NCBI GenBank assembly: GCA_000697475.1 | Contig: JNEU01000871.1 | Location: 1-64,000, forward strand | Length of the DNA stretch: 64,000 nt | Source of the DNA: Lichtheimia corymbifera B2541 | Lineage: Eukaryota; Mucoromycota; Mucoromycetes; Mucorales; Lichtheimiaceae | Direction of reading: 5' to 3' | Made by a program: the position numbers and the translations under genes | The notes under the pieces: generated by a model | Databases searched by the model: none | What the model was told of the DNA's origin: nothing | The model's input: only the letters and a program-made list of their open reading frames with translations | Shown: positions 31,141 to 43,683 of the stretch, piece after piece | Position numbering within the stretch: the stretch's first letter is position 1 | How the letters are laid out: each line of letters starts with the position of its first letter

Positions 31141-33846
31141 ATGAACCACCACAACCAACCCACTATCCAATGCGAGACTTGCAACACAACATTTACTGCA
31201 GGTAGTAATGCCATATTTATGGAATTGGAATCGTCGCATTCTCTAATGCTGGTGCTGCTGCTTTTTTCCTAGACCAGATTCATTGTCTTCCTAAACCCTT
31301 GCTATTTGGCGATCACTATCTACACTATCACTGCGCAACATGCACACAAAGCGGCACTGAGGAATATAAACGCGACAACATGAGCTGGGTGGCTGTGGTT
31401 CATCTTGTCATTTACAATCTTATTCGACGACAAGACCTTATTGACATGGACAAGCCTGAGGCAGAGAAACGACACAAGTACTTTCGATGGAAAGATGACA
31501 TTTGCGCATTCATCGATGATTACTGGGATTATCTCGTTCCTGGAAAGAAAAGTACGACATGACAGGGCTTTTTTTCACAATTCATGCATCATGACTCATT
31601 TCAACCTCCCATTTTAGGATCTCCTACGTGGCACAACACAATCGCCAGCGTGTTGTCAACACATGGCACCATATTCAAGTCTGGCTATGAAATACTTCAT
31701 CAGAGCGGTAATGCATCTATATCCTTTATTCACTCTAAATGCACTTTTACTTATTCTTGGATAAATAGCATGGTGGTCATTGTTCGAGCACGCTCCGCCT
31801 ACCAAAGGTATGTTGAGGATTATAATTGGGTTATACATATACATTAACAAGCTATTATAGAAAGCAAGCCAAAGGTATCAAAAGCCAAAGGAACCCAAAA
31901 GCGATCTCGGCAAGAAAATCAAGAGGGCAAACCAAAAAAGATAAAGGCCGAGCCACATGATAAGCGGTCTACTGGAAAGGATATCCAATCAACGGTGGTC
32001 AAAAAGGTAATGTCTTTGTATTCCAAGCTCTAACGATATGATTGGGTGTTAAGGTAATTGCTGTATGATTAGGAGCAACAAGAAGCGAGTGCATCCCAGA
32101 TCAAGGAAAAGGATTCAATATCGCATGAGGTAGGCTTCTCCCCGAATCGTTGTCGTGGTATGGATGGCATTGGTTAACGTGGTTATGAAGGTGGACGACA
32201 TTTTTGATCTTGGGTCATTATCCGATCTCTCATCAGATCCAGGGATATTGAGCGATGACGATGCACAGATATCCGTGAAGCAATCGAGGAAGCCAGCAAA
32301 AGATCAACAAGTACCACAACAAGTTGAACGGGTTCAATCCATGATAGAAACACCACCTTCACCTGCCGCCGTATCATTACCTTCAGAATTGCCATCCACA
32401 ACAACAGCACTTGCGACTCAAACGACCGTATCCATGGATACAGCCAATGTTTCCACGCCATATACCCCACATGATCATGCACAAGTGAAGATAGAACCAG
32501 AAAGCACAGCCACACCACTTTCCACAATACCGAATGCAAATGACGATATGGTTGCCAAGGAGGATGAGGTGAGTTATTATTATTTTCATTTGGGCGTATG
32601 AGCTACGGGTGACTAATCAAGTTATAGGCAAAAACCAATACACATGCATCTCCCAAACCGCAACCACAGCCGACAATTTTGACTCAGCAAATGGAATGGC
32701 AAATGCTTCAACAACTTGGTAACGCATCGAAAAAGTTACCTACAGTAGCAGCCCGATTTGAACGCAAGTTAGCGGTTCGCAGGGTAAGTGCCTTTCAACT
32801 CTTTTATCACATAAATTTAACTCTTATCTACATAGTTAAAGCGGAATTTGGGCTTGAGATTATTTGATATGGATGCAGCTGTCAGCAAACAACTACGATC
32901 CAAGAGCGAGTTAGAGCCAATCACCAAACCTACCGCCGTTGACACTCAAAAAGAGAACACCCCTGATACGACCCAACAACAATTGACAGCCGCATTGGAT
33001 GCCATTACATATACCCCATACAAAAGTTCATTTGCATCACGTCTCTATGGACCCATTCGCCATGACAGCGTGGTTACCAAGGACGAGCCATGGTTATCAG
33101 CATGGAATGGCAGAAAATTACGACCCTACATTCGCCGTGATTTCCAGAATGTCACGCCCTATATGGAAACACTGATGCGGATTCGATCTCGAAATAGCAA
33201 CCATCCACAAAACGAACGGCACAGCATAGATTACGTCTATTTTCAGCCACAGCATCTCGAGCAATGCAACGCCATGTTGCGTCGGTGCTTTTGGGATGGT
33301 ATTGATGTATCCGAATCATTGCTTTTTCCTGAATTCAGCATCGTTGCATTATACAAACGGCTTGTGGTGGGCTGTGCATTCATGACTCCTGAAGCCTATG
33401 TGACCTATTTCGCTGTATTGCCTGGATGGAACAATGCTGGCATTGGACAGTAAGTATATATATATTCCATGTGCCTGAAATGCAGTGTGATGTTTAAATA
33501 GTAACCATGTGATTATTTCCTCCCGCGCAGATTCATGCTATACCATCTCTTTCAGGTAAATGTCGCTTGTTTTTTATTCATTGAATCATTATGCATAACC
33601 CATGTTTCTATCATAGACTGCTATTAGCAAGGACATCACGCTCCATGTATCTGCAAACAACAATGCCATGGTACGTAGCATCATGATTGGATGTCGAGCT
33701 GCTCCTTACTAATATAACATGTGTAGATCCTTTACCAAAAGTTTGGGTTCAAACCTGAAGAATTCATTGTCGACTTTTATGACAAGTATCTTCCAGCCGA
33801 TAGTGCATATAGCAAGAACGCATTCTTTTTACGACTACGTCGATAG
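31141..33846 (+). CDS. KAT14: KAT14/CSRP2BP-like GNAT acetyltransferase (ATAC2)
   Basis: In animals KAT14 (ATAC2) is the second acetyltransferase of the ATAC coactivator complex. Twelve exons: 31141-31201, 31273-31551, 31618-31707, 31769-31807, 31861-32006, 32073-32129, 32191-32568, 32628-32783, 32836-33449, 33531-33555, 33617-33670, 33727-33846 (672 residues). The N-terminus has paired Cys (CETC and CATC) as a putative zinc-binding module, then SWVAVVHLVIYNLIRR. The middle is a long Ser/Pro/Lys-rich linker. The C-terminus matches the family closely: WNGRKLRPYIRRDF, then IDYVYFQPQH, FWDGIDVSESLLFPEFSIV, the acetyl-CoA-binding region (VLPGWNNAGIGQFMLYHLFQ), LHVSANNNAMILYQKFGF and FYDKYLP, ending FFLRLRR. 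I recall the same blocks from the human protein. It converges on the DDT/WHIM gene 135 bases away. Confidence 0.92.
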
Positions 33847-33981
33847 TATAAAAACTTTTTTTATATAACTTGTATATAAGCGAACATAAAAGCAACAATG
33901 TATGTACAGAATAGCTCAATAGTCAATGCTTCTTGTGTGTGTGCGTGTATAGGGTTATAACCGAATCGGTGTGATGGTGTT

Positions 33982-35318
33982 TTAGGCGCCATTTATATAC
34001 ATGGGAGTGGTTGATGAACGAAGGCCAAGTCGAGCGCTTGATCGCATAGGGGTGGCTCGTGATTGTGATTGTGATTCTTTTTCTTCTGGTTCAGGTGATG
34101 ATGATTCATACGCATCAGAGCCATCCTTTTCGCTTCCTTGCTCAACAAAGTCGTCAACATAATCATCTCCAAAAGCATAGCGAGTAGTTCGTGTACTTCG
34201 TCGTGGGCGTAAGCGACGTTCAGTGATCAAATCTTCAGCCATAATCTGCCGTTGTCTGGCCATCTCCTGTCTTTCACGACGTCGAATAGCATTTTGTACA
34301 CGCGGTATAATTGTCTCGGTAATGTAAAGTGCCAAGGATTCTTCAGGCTTCTTGTTGGAGAGTGATTCAGCAAAATGTTCAAGCTCATCAAGGGTGCGGC
34401 ATACTATTCATACACTCCCGTTAGCCACCTTCAAGTATAACCACCGTCCGTCATCCATTACCTGTTTCCCATCGACATCCAGTCTTTAACTTTGCCTTTT
34501 CTCTCCATAACCATGGTGAATCTAGTAATATATAGCAAGTTAGATCTATCATTACAAGGTAGGATATATACAACATACCACCAAAATGCCAATAATATCG
34601 TTTTTCACTGTCCATGCCAATAGGCTCTGTGGTGATCACTTGACCTTTCGATTCAGGCATCTCAATCGCCTCCCGTATAGCGGAACATTCTTGTAACTGC
34701 CACTCGATCAGGATCCTTAAGATGGTCAACTACGATAACATGTTATTATTGCTGAAGGACCATGTAGCTGGTATAATGATGTACCTTTTCACTGGGCTCA
34801 AGCTCGCCAAAAGATTTGATGTATAATGGATTGGTTTTCCAAGACAAGTCACCCGATTTTATGCTTGCATTGATCATCTTTGTGAGTTCCTTGCCGCATT
34901 GTTGGATACTATTCAATGATGAAACATTAGATCCCTTGCGCAACCTAATCATCTCCCAGTTCCATCTTCCGTTCCACTCGTTCGAATGCATTGAATACAG
35001 GCATATGCACTTACGCAATAGGTTTCTTCCGGTTGAGCGCGTTGTTCAGAAAACTACAAAGCAAATCATCGACCAGTTGACTGTTCTCGAGACGCAAAGC
35101 TTCTTCGAGTTCCTAATACCCGTGACTTTTTGAATAAACAACTCGCTTGTGAAGACGATCGAAAGAGATCAAGTTTACTTTACCTCTGGTTGCATTGCTG
35201 GAAAAGCGTAGATAGTCTTGTCCTTGAGTTCATTGAAAACGCAAACGAACGCGTATACAAAAGCTAGTTCCCATTGTGACGTTGCTGACAAGGAATGACT
35301 CGGCTGATCATGTTGCAT
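33982..35318 (-). CDS. DDT/WHIM-type chromatin protein, CECR2-like
   Basis: Six exons, from the start: 35318-35184, 35112-35015, 34965-34785, 34729-34579, 34521-34462, 34403-33982 (348 residues). The N-terminal half resembles the DDT domain of CECR2/BPTF-type ISWI partners: WELAFVYAFVCVFNELKD, then PEELEEALRLENSQLVDDLL and CSFLNNALNRKKP. Next comes a WHIM-like part (LRILIEWQLQECSAIREAIE, then TTEPIGMDSEKRYYWHFGDS), where the G-D-x-x-x-x-x-YW pattern is typical. The C-terminal third is charged and helical (IIPRVQNAIRRRERQEMARQ), then acidic. No bromodomain is present, so it is much shorter than CECR2. The third exon start (34965) was chosen because it alone keeps the frame. A scaffold role for a remodelling ATPase is inferred. 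Confidence 0.7.
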
Positions 35319-35790
35319 GGTCTTCGCGAAGAGATTGAGTGGTGATAGAGGAGTGAAAAAAAGATAAGCAGCGGTGGCTACTTGACAGCAAAATCAAACG
35401 GAGCTGCCATCCAATTCTCCACACCATGAACCCAACATCAACAACAAAGAAACATATATCAATATTGCTATTTTTACATTAAGAGTTATCATATTCATTG
35501 TTCTTCATAACACTTTTATAGCTATAATGTCTATCCATTATTAAAGCATTAATTGCATCCACTAACTACATTGAATTGATTCCGGATTGCACATACAATG
35601 AACACCTCTAAATGACTAAGAGATCCAGGAATAAAACAAGGATGACCTTCTTCTCGAATCATGGCCTAGGATAATGTGGGGTAAAGGAAGGCTGCATTGG
35701 ATCGGATGCCGGGTAATGGTTCAACCGAGTTTCTTTTCCACTGAATGCAAAATGGCCTGATGCTGACTTTCTTTTCACTCTTGTCACAAC
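35319..35790. promoter_or_regulatory. Shared divergent promoter, DDT/WHIM gene / CMC2
   Basis: 472 bases between divergent start codons, AT-rich, with no open reading frame of note and no specific site claimed. Confidence 0.35.
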
Positions 35791-36126
35791 ATGCATCCTC
35801 CGTTAGCAGCACACAAGCACCAAGGTTGTCTTGAAGCCATTCAAGCTCTTGAAGAATGCCACCAAGCTGGTTTATTCAATCGTTTCTCTGGTGCCTGCAA
35901 TGACACTAAGGCAAAACTCGATCAGTGCCTCAAGGAAGAAGTAAGTATATATGGTTCCTGCACGATCCGCTCAATTGTAATGCGATCTTACTCTTTGTCT
36001 ATATAGTTCCTTGTCCAGCGTGCCGCCAACAAGGGAAAGGCCGCCGAGAAGCGTGCAAGAATGAAAGAAATCTGGAAGGAGATGGAAGAACCACCAGCAA
36101 CTATTCCCAAGAACGAACAACAGTAG
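35791..36126 (+). CDS. CMC2: Cytochrome c oxidase assembly twin-CX9C protein Cmc2
   Basis: Small intermembrane-space protein needed for assembly of respiratory complex IV, imported and oxidised by the Mia40/Erv1 relay. Two exons, 35791-35940 and 36007-36126, give 89 residues. It opens MHPPLAAHKHQGCLEAI, a hallmark of Cmc2 (MHP...L). It has two CX9C motifs (CLEAIQALEEC and CNDTKAKLDQC), separated by a helical hairpin loop with FNRFSGAC. The C-terminal tail is basic and helical. Length and cysteine spacing match the family; there is no cleavable presequence, as expected. Confidence 0.93.
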
Positions 36127-36841
36127 TAGTAGTAGTAGCATCACAGCATCGTTGGGTTCACTCTTTGTATATATGGAGCTCAATATATGTCCAGTTTAGA
36201 CTTTATTCATTGCATGAAGAGATGATATATGGGTCTATCTGTTTGACAGGAATAAGGAATGTTTGTTTGGCAGGATGAGAGCGGAGACTTGATGACGAGG
36301 GGTAGTCAATGCATAGGTTAGTTGACAACACCAAACTTGGACATACAACAACGGCTCATGGATATGGTTGCTATGATATTCTTGCTTTATGGAAGAGTGA
36401 GTAAACTCCAAATTACCTGTTGCTTGCTATCATGATCCAATCACACAAATCAGATATCACTTTTGCCAAGGATAACGATAAAGAGAAGCTCATAGACAAC
36501 CTCGGTTTATTGTAAACGAAATACTATATATTATTTGTAGAGGTATCTTCGTTCTATTGTGATCAGTTTTCTGTGGGTTAGGTCATCACATTTTATCGGC
36601 ATACGGTCCGTGCTTGATAACCAATTTAGTTGCCTTTGAAATGGCAGAACGTGGTGCGGGATGGTGCCACATAGCTTTCACGCTTTGTCAAATACCGGCG
36701 ATGCAAGAATGTAAGCTCATGCCTCTCTGGTACCTTTTCACTTGTAATGCTAACCTTTCCATGTCCATGTAATAGATGCTGCTCCACAAAGGTAACTTGC
36801 AATATATGACATTCTATGTTCGAGCGTTGGAAAAGTGACAC
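36127..36841. other. Intergenic region with a TAG triplet run
   Basis: About 700 bases from the CMC2 stop to the TBC gene start. A TAGTAG run (36124-36139) begins at the CMC2 stop codon. No supported coding sequence. Confidence 0.35.
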
Positions 36842-38990
36842 ATGACAATAGTTTCCATGCCAGGCCTTTTTGGCGACGACATGGGTTGCGATTCCCTGGA
36901 CGGTAAGTATTGGTATAATGTATCCTCTTTGGTTTTCAATATACTAACCTTGTGTTGTATGTGATAGCGTCAAGATAGTGTCGAGCAGGACGCAGGAGGA
37001 CACACGATCACATGTTTCTGGAAGCAACACTGCCCGTTTTCAATATACCAGCCTCGTTATCCAGGAAACACGACATCGTGAAGCAGTTACCTCGCCACCA
37101 GAATATGCATCATCACCAACAAAATCATCTTCTCCTTCAAAATCCAGTTCCAAAGTATTGCCAAACATGCCATCACCACCTTCACAAAAGCAGCGATCAT
37201 CATCATCACCGCACAAATCTTTTGATGCATTTCTCAAAGATACCAACGACGAGTGGAGTGATGAACTTGGATATGACATGGTGGATAAAGCAAAGCCTCT
37301 CTCAACATCACCGACTTCATCGAAAGCAATGGACCACCTGCAACACCACCACCACCACCAACAGGAAAAGCAGCCTCAGGATGCCAATGATTCTTTATCA
37401 ACCGACACATCCAATGTGAACAAGCCGAACATTGAAACGCTGCTTCAAGGTAATGAAAGCGTACTAGGTTTTGTTGATCAAATGACTTATTTGGATATTA
37501 GACCCCACGCATCTTGTTTATTGCACAGATCCTGAAAGAACAAAGGACCCTGCCAAGACAAAGAAGTTTAAGGATATTCTTGCGGAACCTAATGTGGATC
37601 TAGGTAAGAGGGATCATTCATGAAAAGTAGCAGCATGATGATTACTGACTCCTCTATTTTCATTGATGGCATAGCTGCCTTGAAGAAAGTGAGTTGGAGT
37701 GGTATACCCAAAGAGCTACGACCAGTGGCATGGCAGCTCTTACTCGGATATCTTCCTTGCAATATGGCACGACGAGCAGAGACACTTGCGAGAAAACGGA
37801 AAGAATACGTGGATAGCGTGACAGCATCTTACGCAAAAGGAGTGGCAGGCTTGGATCAAACACTATGGCATCAGGTATGGTATGGTGTGTGTGATAGGAT
37901 GGGATTTTATGGAATATCAATTAATGATGGTGTCCTGCTATTCCATTATAGATCCATATTGATATCCCGAGAACCAATCCTGGGGTACCGCTATACCAGT
38001 ATGAGGCAACACAGCTGGTGAGTGTGAGGACAAGGATGTATTGCAGAAAGGTTTCCTGATACCATTCTTATTACCAGTGTCTTGAACGCATCTTGTACCA
38101 ATGGGCAATACGACATCCAGCCAGTGGATATGTACAAGGAATCAATGATTTGGTGACACCCATATTCGAAGTCTTCTTGTCAGCTTATATTGGTAAGTGG
38201 TAATGGTTGGGGGGGAGGGCGAATAACAGTGATCCTTATTTATGGTACACAGATGAAAACCCTGAAGGATACAACGTGAGCAAGCTAGATCCAGAAGTGC
38301 TCAATGTGATCGAGGCGGATAGTTTCTGGTGTCTATCCAAGCTGCTTGATGGCATCCAAGACAATTATACATTTGCACAGCCTGGTATTCAGCGACAGGT
38401 AGCCATTCTCAAGGACCTTGCTACACGAATTGATTGTAAGTGCACATGGACCATTTTGGGGGATTTGCATTTCTTTGAATTGAATTGTGTAACAATTTTT
38501 CATGTAGCACGATTGACCACGCACCTGCAAGATGAGGGTGTGGAGTTTATTCAGTTTGCATTTAGGTGGATGAATTGCTTGTTGATGCGTGAATTGCCAC
38601 TAAGGTGTACGGTGCGGATGTGGGACACTTACCTTGCCGAGGGGTCATCCGAAGGATTTTCAGAATTCCATGTATATGTTTGTGCAGCTTTCTTAGTCAA
38701 GTGGTCATCACAACTGCGTAGTCAGGATTTCCAGGTACAAGGAATATCATTTTGGGGGGAGAGGTTGGGAGGACAGGGAGACCTTGGTGAGACAAACTAG
38801 GGGTCAATGGGAGGGTAAAAGGATTGGATGTTATTGGTACAGAAACTAATCGATTTTGTTCTAGGGTATCATGCTCTTTCTCCAACAACTACCCACTCAA
38901 AATTGGCAAGCCAAGGATGTTGAATTGCTTTTATCGGAAGCTTACATGTGGAAAACTTTATTTCACAATGCTCCCAGCCACCTGAAGTAG
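36842..38990 (+). CDS. TBC-domain RabGAP, Gyp1/TBC1D22-like
   Basis: Stimulates GTP hydrolysis on a Rab, in this family at the Golgi. Nine exons: 36842-36902, 36979-37449, 37529-37603, 37675-37874, 37952-38017, 38078-38192, 38253-38435, 38508-38734, 38865-38990 (507 residues). Residues 1-180 are Ser/Pro/His-rich and disordered. The TBC domain starts at WSGIPKELRPVAWQLLLGYLP. Both catalytic fingers are present: the arginine finger in IHIDIPRT (I-x-x-D-x-x-R) and the glutamine finger in SGYVQGINDL (Y-x-Q). FRWMNCLLMRELPLRC and WDTYLAEG complete the domain. The insert between the fingers and LDGIQDNYTFAQPGIQRQV are typical of the Gyp1/TBC1D22 group. The second exon acceptor (36977-36978) was chosen because the nearer AG would give an in-frame stop. 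Confidence 0.93.
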
Positions 38991-39839
38991 ATCAACATCA
39001 ACTCCATCCATCTCTATGACCCATCGAGCAGCCTTACTCAACTCCTTGAATATGTGAACATTCCATACCTGCAATTATCCCCTTCCTTGTATACAACACT
39101 TTTAGCACCGATATAGCCCGCCAATACCATTCCTCGTGTTCTTGAACATTTATTCGTTTCGGCGTCTGTTCCGTCAGTATTACAATCATCCTTTGCCCTC
39201 CAATATACATAAAGATCTCCAACTCCTATTGGATTGTCAGAAATATCAGGGGTCCCTTTTTCTTGGGTGTCTTGTCATTGTCAACAATCAAGTATATGTG
39301 TACCTTGCCAACAGCAACAAATCGAAGGGGAGGAAAGGGACCGGTAGTAAACTCCTTATGTGCTAGTCTTTAAGCATCATCACCGAACACCCCTTTTTTT
39401 AAACAATGTTGAATATCGATCTTTATATATGTTTGATGCGTTTTTATTAATGCAATGCAAATGCTATGTACTGCTGGCAACCTGGTCAGTGTCGTATGGG
39501 TTAGAGTGGATCTTAAAAAGTGGCGTGAAAAAGTGCGTTCATGAAGACAAATGGAATATGTCGGATACCCAGAGAGCGAAGAAAGAGAGAGTGAGAAAAA
39601 GGAGAAGGGACATAAAATAAAGTCGGCATACAACAAAGAACAAGTATATGACATGAGAAAAAAAAAAGAACAAAATAATAGAAGCAAGAACCCAAGAATG
39701 GCGAATCAACTATAGTACAATGGAGATATGAAAATACATAAGGCGGGTGGTAAGAACGAGCGATAAACATGAATATGGTGGAGGTGATGATGTGATGATG
39801 ATGATAATGATGGCAGCCCCATTTTGTCATCGTCTTAAT
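38991..39839. other. Convergent intergenic region
   Basis: About 850 bases between the 3' ends of the TBC gene (+) and the zinc-finger gene (-). Sequence is AT-rich with A-runs (39658-39668) and a GATGATG repeat near 39785-39810. No coding sequence supported. Confidence 0.35.
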
Positions 39840-40734
39840 TTAGCTGACAATGCTAACGAATTGATGGTGGTGGTGGTAAGTGGTCGTCGTCGACGTGGGG
39901 AGTGGGAAGCGATCGAGCGATCTCACAGGTGGAAGAAGGATGGAGGATTTGGCTGATGCTGGAGGTGAAAGAGGAGGCGTTGGGCATAAAAAAGACGATG
40001 ATGTTGATGATGGCGATGTCATAAGAGCAGGAGGTGATGGTTCAAGTGGTGGCAACTTGATATTGTTGGTAGCACCTTCTGGTGTTGAATAACAACGATG
40101 ATGGTAATGTGGTTGCTGAAGCTGTGGAAGCACAGGTGTAGACAACTCTTCACTGGGTGAATTGAGCGGTGAGGTATAGTAATAACCGTTAACAGCTGCA
40201 GCAGCAGGTACATTCTCATATGTTGGAGTACGACGTTTAATCTCATATGGAGAACCATGTTGATGGTGAGCCATTGGATGTGGTGGAGGAGTGATGGTTC
40301 TTTGTCTGCTACGCATCAGCTGATTGTTACGTCGTGATCGTGGTGATAGATGCGTGCGATAATGTTGCATCATGTTATCCTGACGTGAGAAGCGAGATGG
40401 ACATCCTGGATACAGACAATGGAAGTTTTTCTCCCCAGTATGGATGCGATTGTGGCGTGCCAAGTGACCACTGTAATGGGAAAAAGGGGAAACAGGTAAG
40501 TGATCTTGGGAGTTCAGGGATGATGATGATGTAGTTGAATTTTTTTTCTTACCTTGTAGTGAAACTCTTGTCACAACCTGGGGCAGTGCAATGATATTTG
40601 CGTCGTGACATGGATTGACGAGATCGAGCATTGTTAACAATGGCATTATTGCTGTTGTTGTTGTTGTTGTTCAAAAGACTGATTTGTCTGCCATTGGCAT
40701 CTTTCACAGAGAGTGGAGAATCGGATCGTTGCAT
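39840..40734 (-). CDS. C2H2 zinc-finger transcription factor, Nrg1-like
   Basis: Two exons, 40734-40553 and 40470-39840 (270 residues). An Asn-rich N-terminus leads to two adjacent C2H2 fingers: YHCTAPGCDKSFTTSGHLAR with RNRIH-type HNRIH, the TGEKN linker, then FHCLYPGCPSRFSRQDNMMQ with HYRTH. The finger sequence, in particular the TTSGHLARHNRIHTGEKN run and SRQDNMMQHYRTH end, is close to yeast Nrg1/Nrg2, glucose-regulated repressors. The intron falls inside finger 1 after FTT. The rest is Pro/Ser-rich with a tail of SPPASAKSS, likely disordered. DNA binding is well supported; repressor function and targets are inferred from the family. Confidence 0.9.
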
Positions 40735-43290
40735 GATGAAAAGTTCAAGCGCAAGAGTGATTGAATATGTAAAGGAGAAAAGGCAAATGAAGCTTTGCTG
40801 AGGAAGGATATCAAAGAAAAGATGAGAAGGGGGTATTTATATTGAAAGGCCAAAGCGATACCCATTTTGTGTATCCAAGCTACGCAGACCCTCGTGAGGA
40901 TAAGAAACCGCACAGATAGAGGGTAAACCAGAAGAGAAGAAAACGTGGGTGTTTAATGCAGCAACAATTTCTTCCGCCCTGCATCCATCGTCTAAAAAAG
41001 GAAGCTCACCATGGTGATATGAACGTGAAGACCAACAATAAGGTCTCTTCTCCGACCTGCCGAAGGATCTTGTCTTGTCCCGAATCACCTTGGCAGCCAT
41101 CATCACTATCAACAACCCGTGCCGCCTTGGCTATACAGGCATACACTATTGGTGCAAATCACACGCACATTTACAGCAATATTGTAATGTCCTGCATTTG
41201 GGACGACACATAATGCATCCTATACCCATCATACATCATATACATAAATAAAACAAGCATGTATAGTATACTACTTGCCACCACCTATAAGCGAGCAATC
41301 CTCCAAGCACATCATTGCCACCGTAATAAGAACTGAGTTGCCGCGTCGGAATGGATGAATAACAGTGCCATTTCAAACACGACCAAAGATCGTCAGGTCC
41401 CGACGCTTTGGAATAAACTAATGCTGCTGTCAGAGCAATAATGCTTCTTGGAAACTGTGTGCGCGGAGATCTCGATGGTGCACAATTTTATTTTTGGAAA
41501 TGAACAAGCATCGTCTTGGGAGTAAGGTGGCGAAATGAGAATTAAGGGGGCAACGTTAAATAGAGAGAGCACAAAGCCGCGACTAAGCACTTTTTGCACA
41601 CAAAGAATGAGAACAGGTAAGAATAAGGAGACCATGCCAACTTTGCACGGGTTAACCGGCAGTGCTGCTTGTCAAAAGTGGATCAAGCACGATGTTGTTG
41701 GCCAATACATATCCCTGTTTGCCCATTACAATGACAGCAGTTACTCTTTCACAGCCATGAGTTTTATGAATTTTGAATATCAAGTGCACAATGAAATCAC
41801 GCCGGCATACATAATCGATTTCAAGCAGTAAAAAGAGCAGCAATAACAGTAACAGGATTTTGCAAGTAATCCAAAAAAAGAAGGAAAGGGGTAAGGGTGG
41901 GAAAGGAAAGAGAAAGAGTGGTGTGTGCAATTGTGCTTTGCCTTTCTTGGCGTGCGAAGCAGGTATTTTCCCCTTTTCCCTTCCCCCTTCAACAATGATA
42001 GCTTGTTATAGTACAGAGACCACGCGCGCATAGGGATCGACAGGACATTGCGACTTGTACGAATTTGGCAAATTTGAGATCGACGACCAATCCCAGGTCG
42101 GATTACCCTCGGGTCATTGCAGTATTTGGGGGTCAATGTCTATTGCCTTTCACCTTGGGGGGACTTGGAAAACCAAACTAAGGCAAGAAGACTGACGATG
42201 GAAGAGGTAAGGTGCTCAGGTCCCTCTTTGTGTTTCCCCCTCCCTAAATAAACTACCCAAGAAGACTGTATTTTGCTTGGCACAAATGGGACTTTGATCC
42301 CTCTCGCTATGTATCTCCTTTTCTTTTACCTTTGATCTTTAATGAGTTGCATTGATAAACATGCCCTTACATCCTATATATGGCATCATCATGATCTACA
42401 CAATAAAGTGGCAAATCATACAAAGATTATACGACTCTGATCATCATCAACCCCATTTTCTTTCTTTTTCTTTTCTTTTCTTTATTCATTCTTAGGCATA
42501 TGCTCTGCATTTATCACTCTCGTCATCCTGCAGTCCCTGAGCAGTGATCAAGTGCATTGTCGATCCATCGGCTGTTCTCAGGGTGAGCTGATCTTATATC
42601 ACTTGCATGAAAGACATTGCCAAGAGGCAGTTTTATGACATATCTATGAATGATACATCATAAGTGACGCGACGTGATCAATTACTGTGTCCATGTCGCA
42701 TAGAGAAGGCTTGTGTTGCCAAGCATTTACAGGGTCCTTTAATCGTATTACGGATGCACCTCGGGATTATGGATGCGGAGAAAGAACAAGAAGGCTAATG
42801 GTGCATTGACAAAGAAGAACCGTGAGAAATAGATGAATCGATAAAAGAGGTTGCGATATACTAAAATAGAAAAAGATTGTTATATCTCGATCTATGATGA
42901 ATGATGATGCTTGCTGCATCAAGAGGCTTACCGTGCATAGATTATGTCATTGTTGAATGCAAGGTTCATGCCGTGTAACAGGTTGAATTTTAAGATGATT
43001 GTGTGGGGTGGATGATGATGACAGACATATATGCCAAGAGAGAATGCATTCTGCAACCCGGGAATATGGTTAAGATTTGAATACCAGAGATAGATGGGTT
43101 TGCTGCGTTAAGCGGGGGAAGCGGGGAAGCTGTTGGTCAAGAGCGAGAAGGGGGGTTTTCCGGAAGATTTTGAAGGGCACTTTCCAAAACTTGACAAGTA
43201 TTTTCCCATTGGCTGCTTTCACCCATTCACATTTATCTCGAACGGCATAGCTTCCATATTATTTACGCTTTCCTTTCACTTTCCACAATA
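40735..43290. other. Long intergenic region
   Basis: About 2.5 kb between the divergent zinc-finger and 43291 genes. It holds a pyrimidine tract near 42460-42485 (TTTTC repeats). One 98-codon plus-strand open stretch at 41535-41831 is listed separately. Long upstream regions are common for regulatory genes such as the Nrg1-like factor, but I can point to no specific site. Confidence 0.35.
41535..41831 (+). CDS. Weak candidate small ORF
   Basis: An intronless 98-codon frame from ATG 41535. Composition is not biased and the C-terminal half (MNFEYQVHNEITPAYIIDF) looks protein-like, but there is no recognised motif. The stretch is isolated in a 2.5 kb spacer, so it may be chance. Confidence 0.15.
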   Translation: MRIKGATLNRESTKPRLSTFCTQRMRTGKNKETMPTLHGLTGSAACQKWIKHDVVGQYISLFAHYNDSSYSFTAMSFMNFEYQVHNEITPAYIIDFKQ

Positions 43291-43683
43291 ATGGTATATT
43301 CTAAAAGTGCCGGCCCATCATCATCGACACCACCACCATCACAGTCTTTTAACAATATCGGCATATCACCATCATCGGCGTCATCTCCACCGTGTGGCCT
43401 TCAATACATGGATAATGTTATGTCTCGTTTTGGACACCATTTATCAGCTCATCAACGCACTTCCTTATCCCAATCCATGGTTCCCAGTCTCCAAAGTAGT
43501 GCTCCTGCTTATACACATTACACAGGTTGGAACACAGCGGCTGGTACATCCATGCCGCACGCCAACAGCAGCAATAATAGAACTACTCCAATATCCACTC
43601 TCGATGTAGCTACACAAACCCCATGTACATCTTCTCTAGACATTAGCCCACGACCCATGGACATTGATAAGAAAGCAGCATAA
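43291..43683 (+). CDS. Small Ser/Pro/Thr-rich protein of unknown function
   Basis: Intronless frame of 130 residues starting in good context (AATAATGG). Composition is Ser/Pro/Thr/Asn-rich and disordered, with a possible short amphipathic stretch (MDNVMSRFGHHLSAHQRTSL). It ends PRPMDIDKKAA. The strong codon continuity and the promoter-like CT-rich leader argue for a real gene. The protein is unrecognised; a regulatory or linker role is only a guess. Confidence 0.5.
   Translation: MVYSKSAGPSSSTPPPSQSFNNIGISPSSASSPPCGLQYMDNVMSRFGHHLSAHQRTSLSQSMVPSLQSSAPAYTHYTGWNTAAGTSMPHANSSNNRTTPISTLDVATQTPCTSSLDISPRPMDIDKKAA

Noticed and set aside
36121..36142. TAG-repeat microsatellite as a functional element
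   Set aside because: It is a short triplet run starting at the CMC2 stop codon; no structure or conservation is visible.
39360..39830. Open stretches on both strands between the TBC and zinc-finger genes
   Set aside because: Low complexity from A/G-rich sequence, no conserved motif, convergent 3' flanks.
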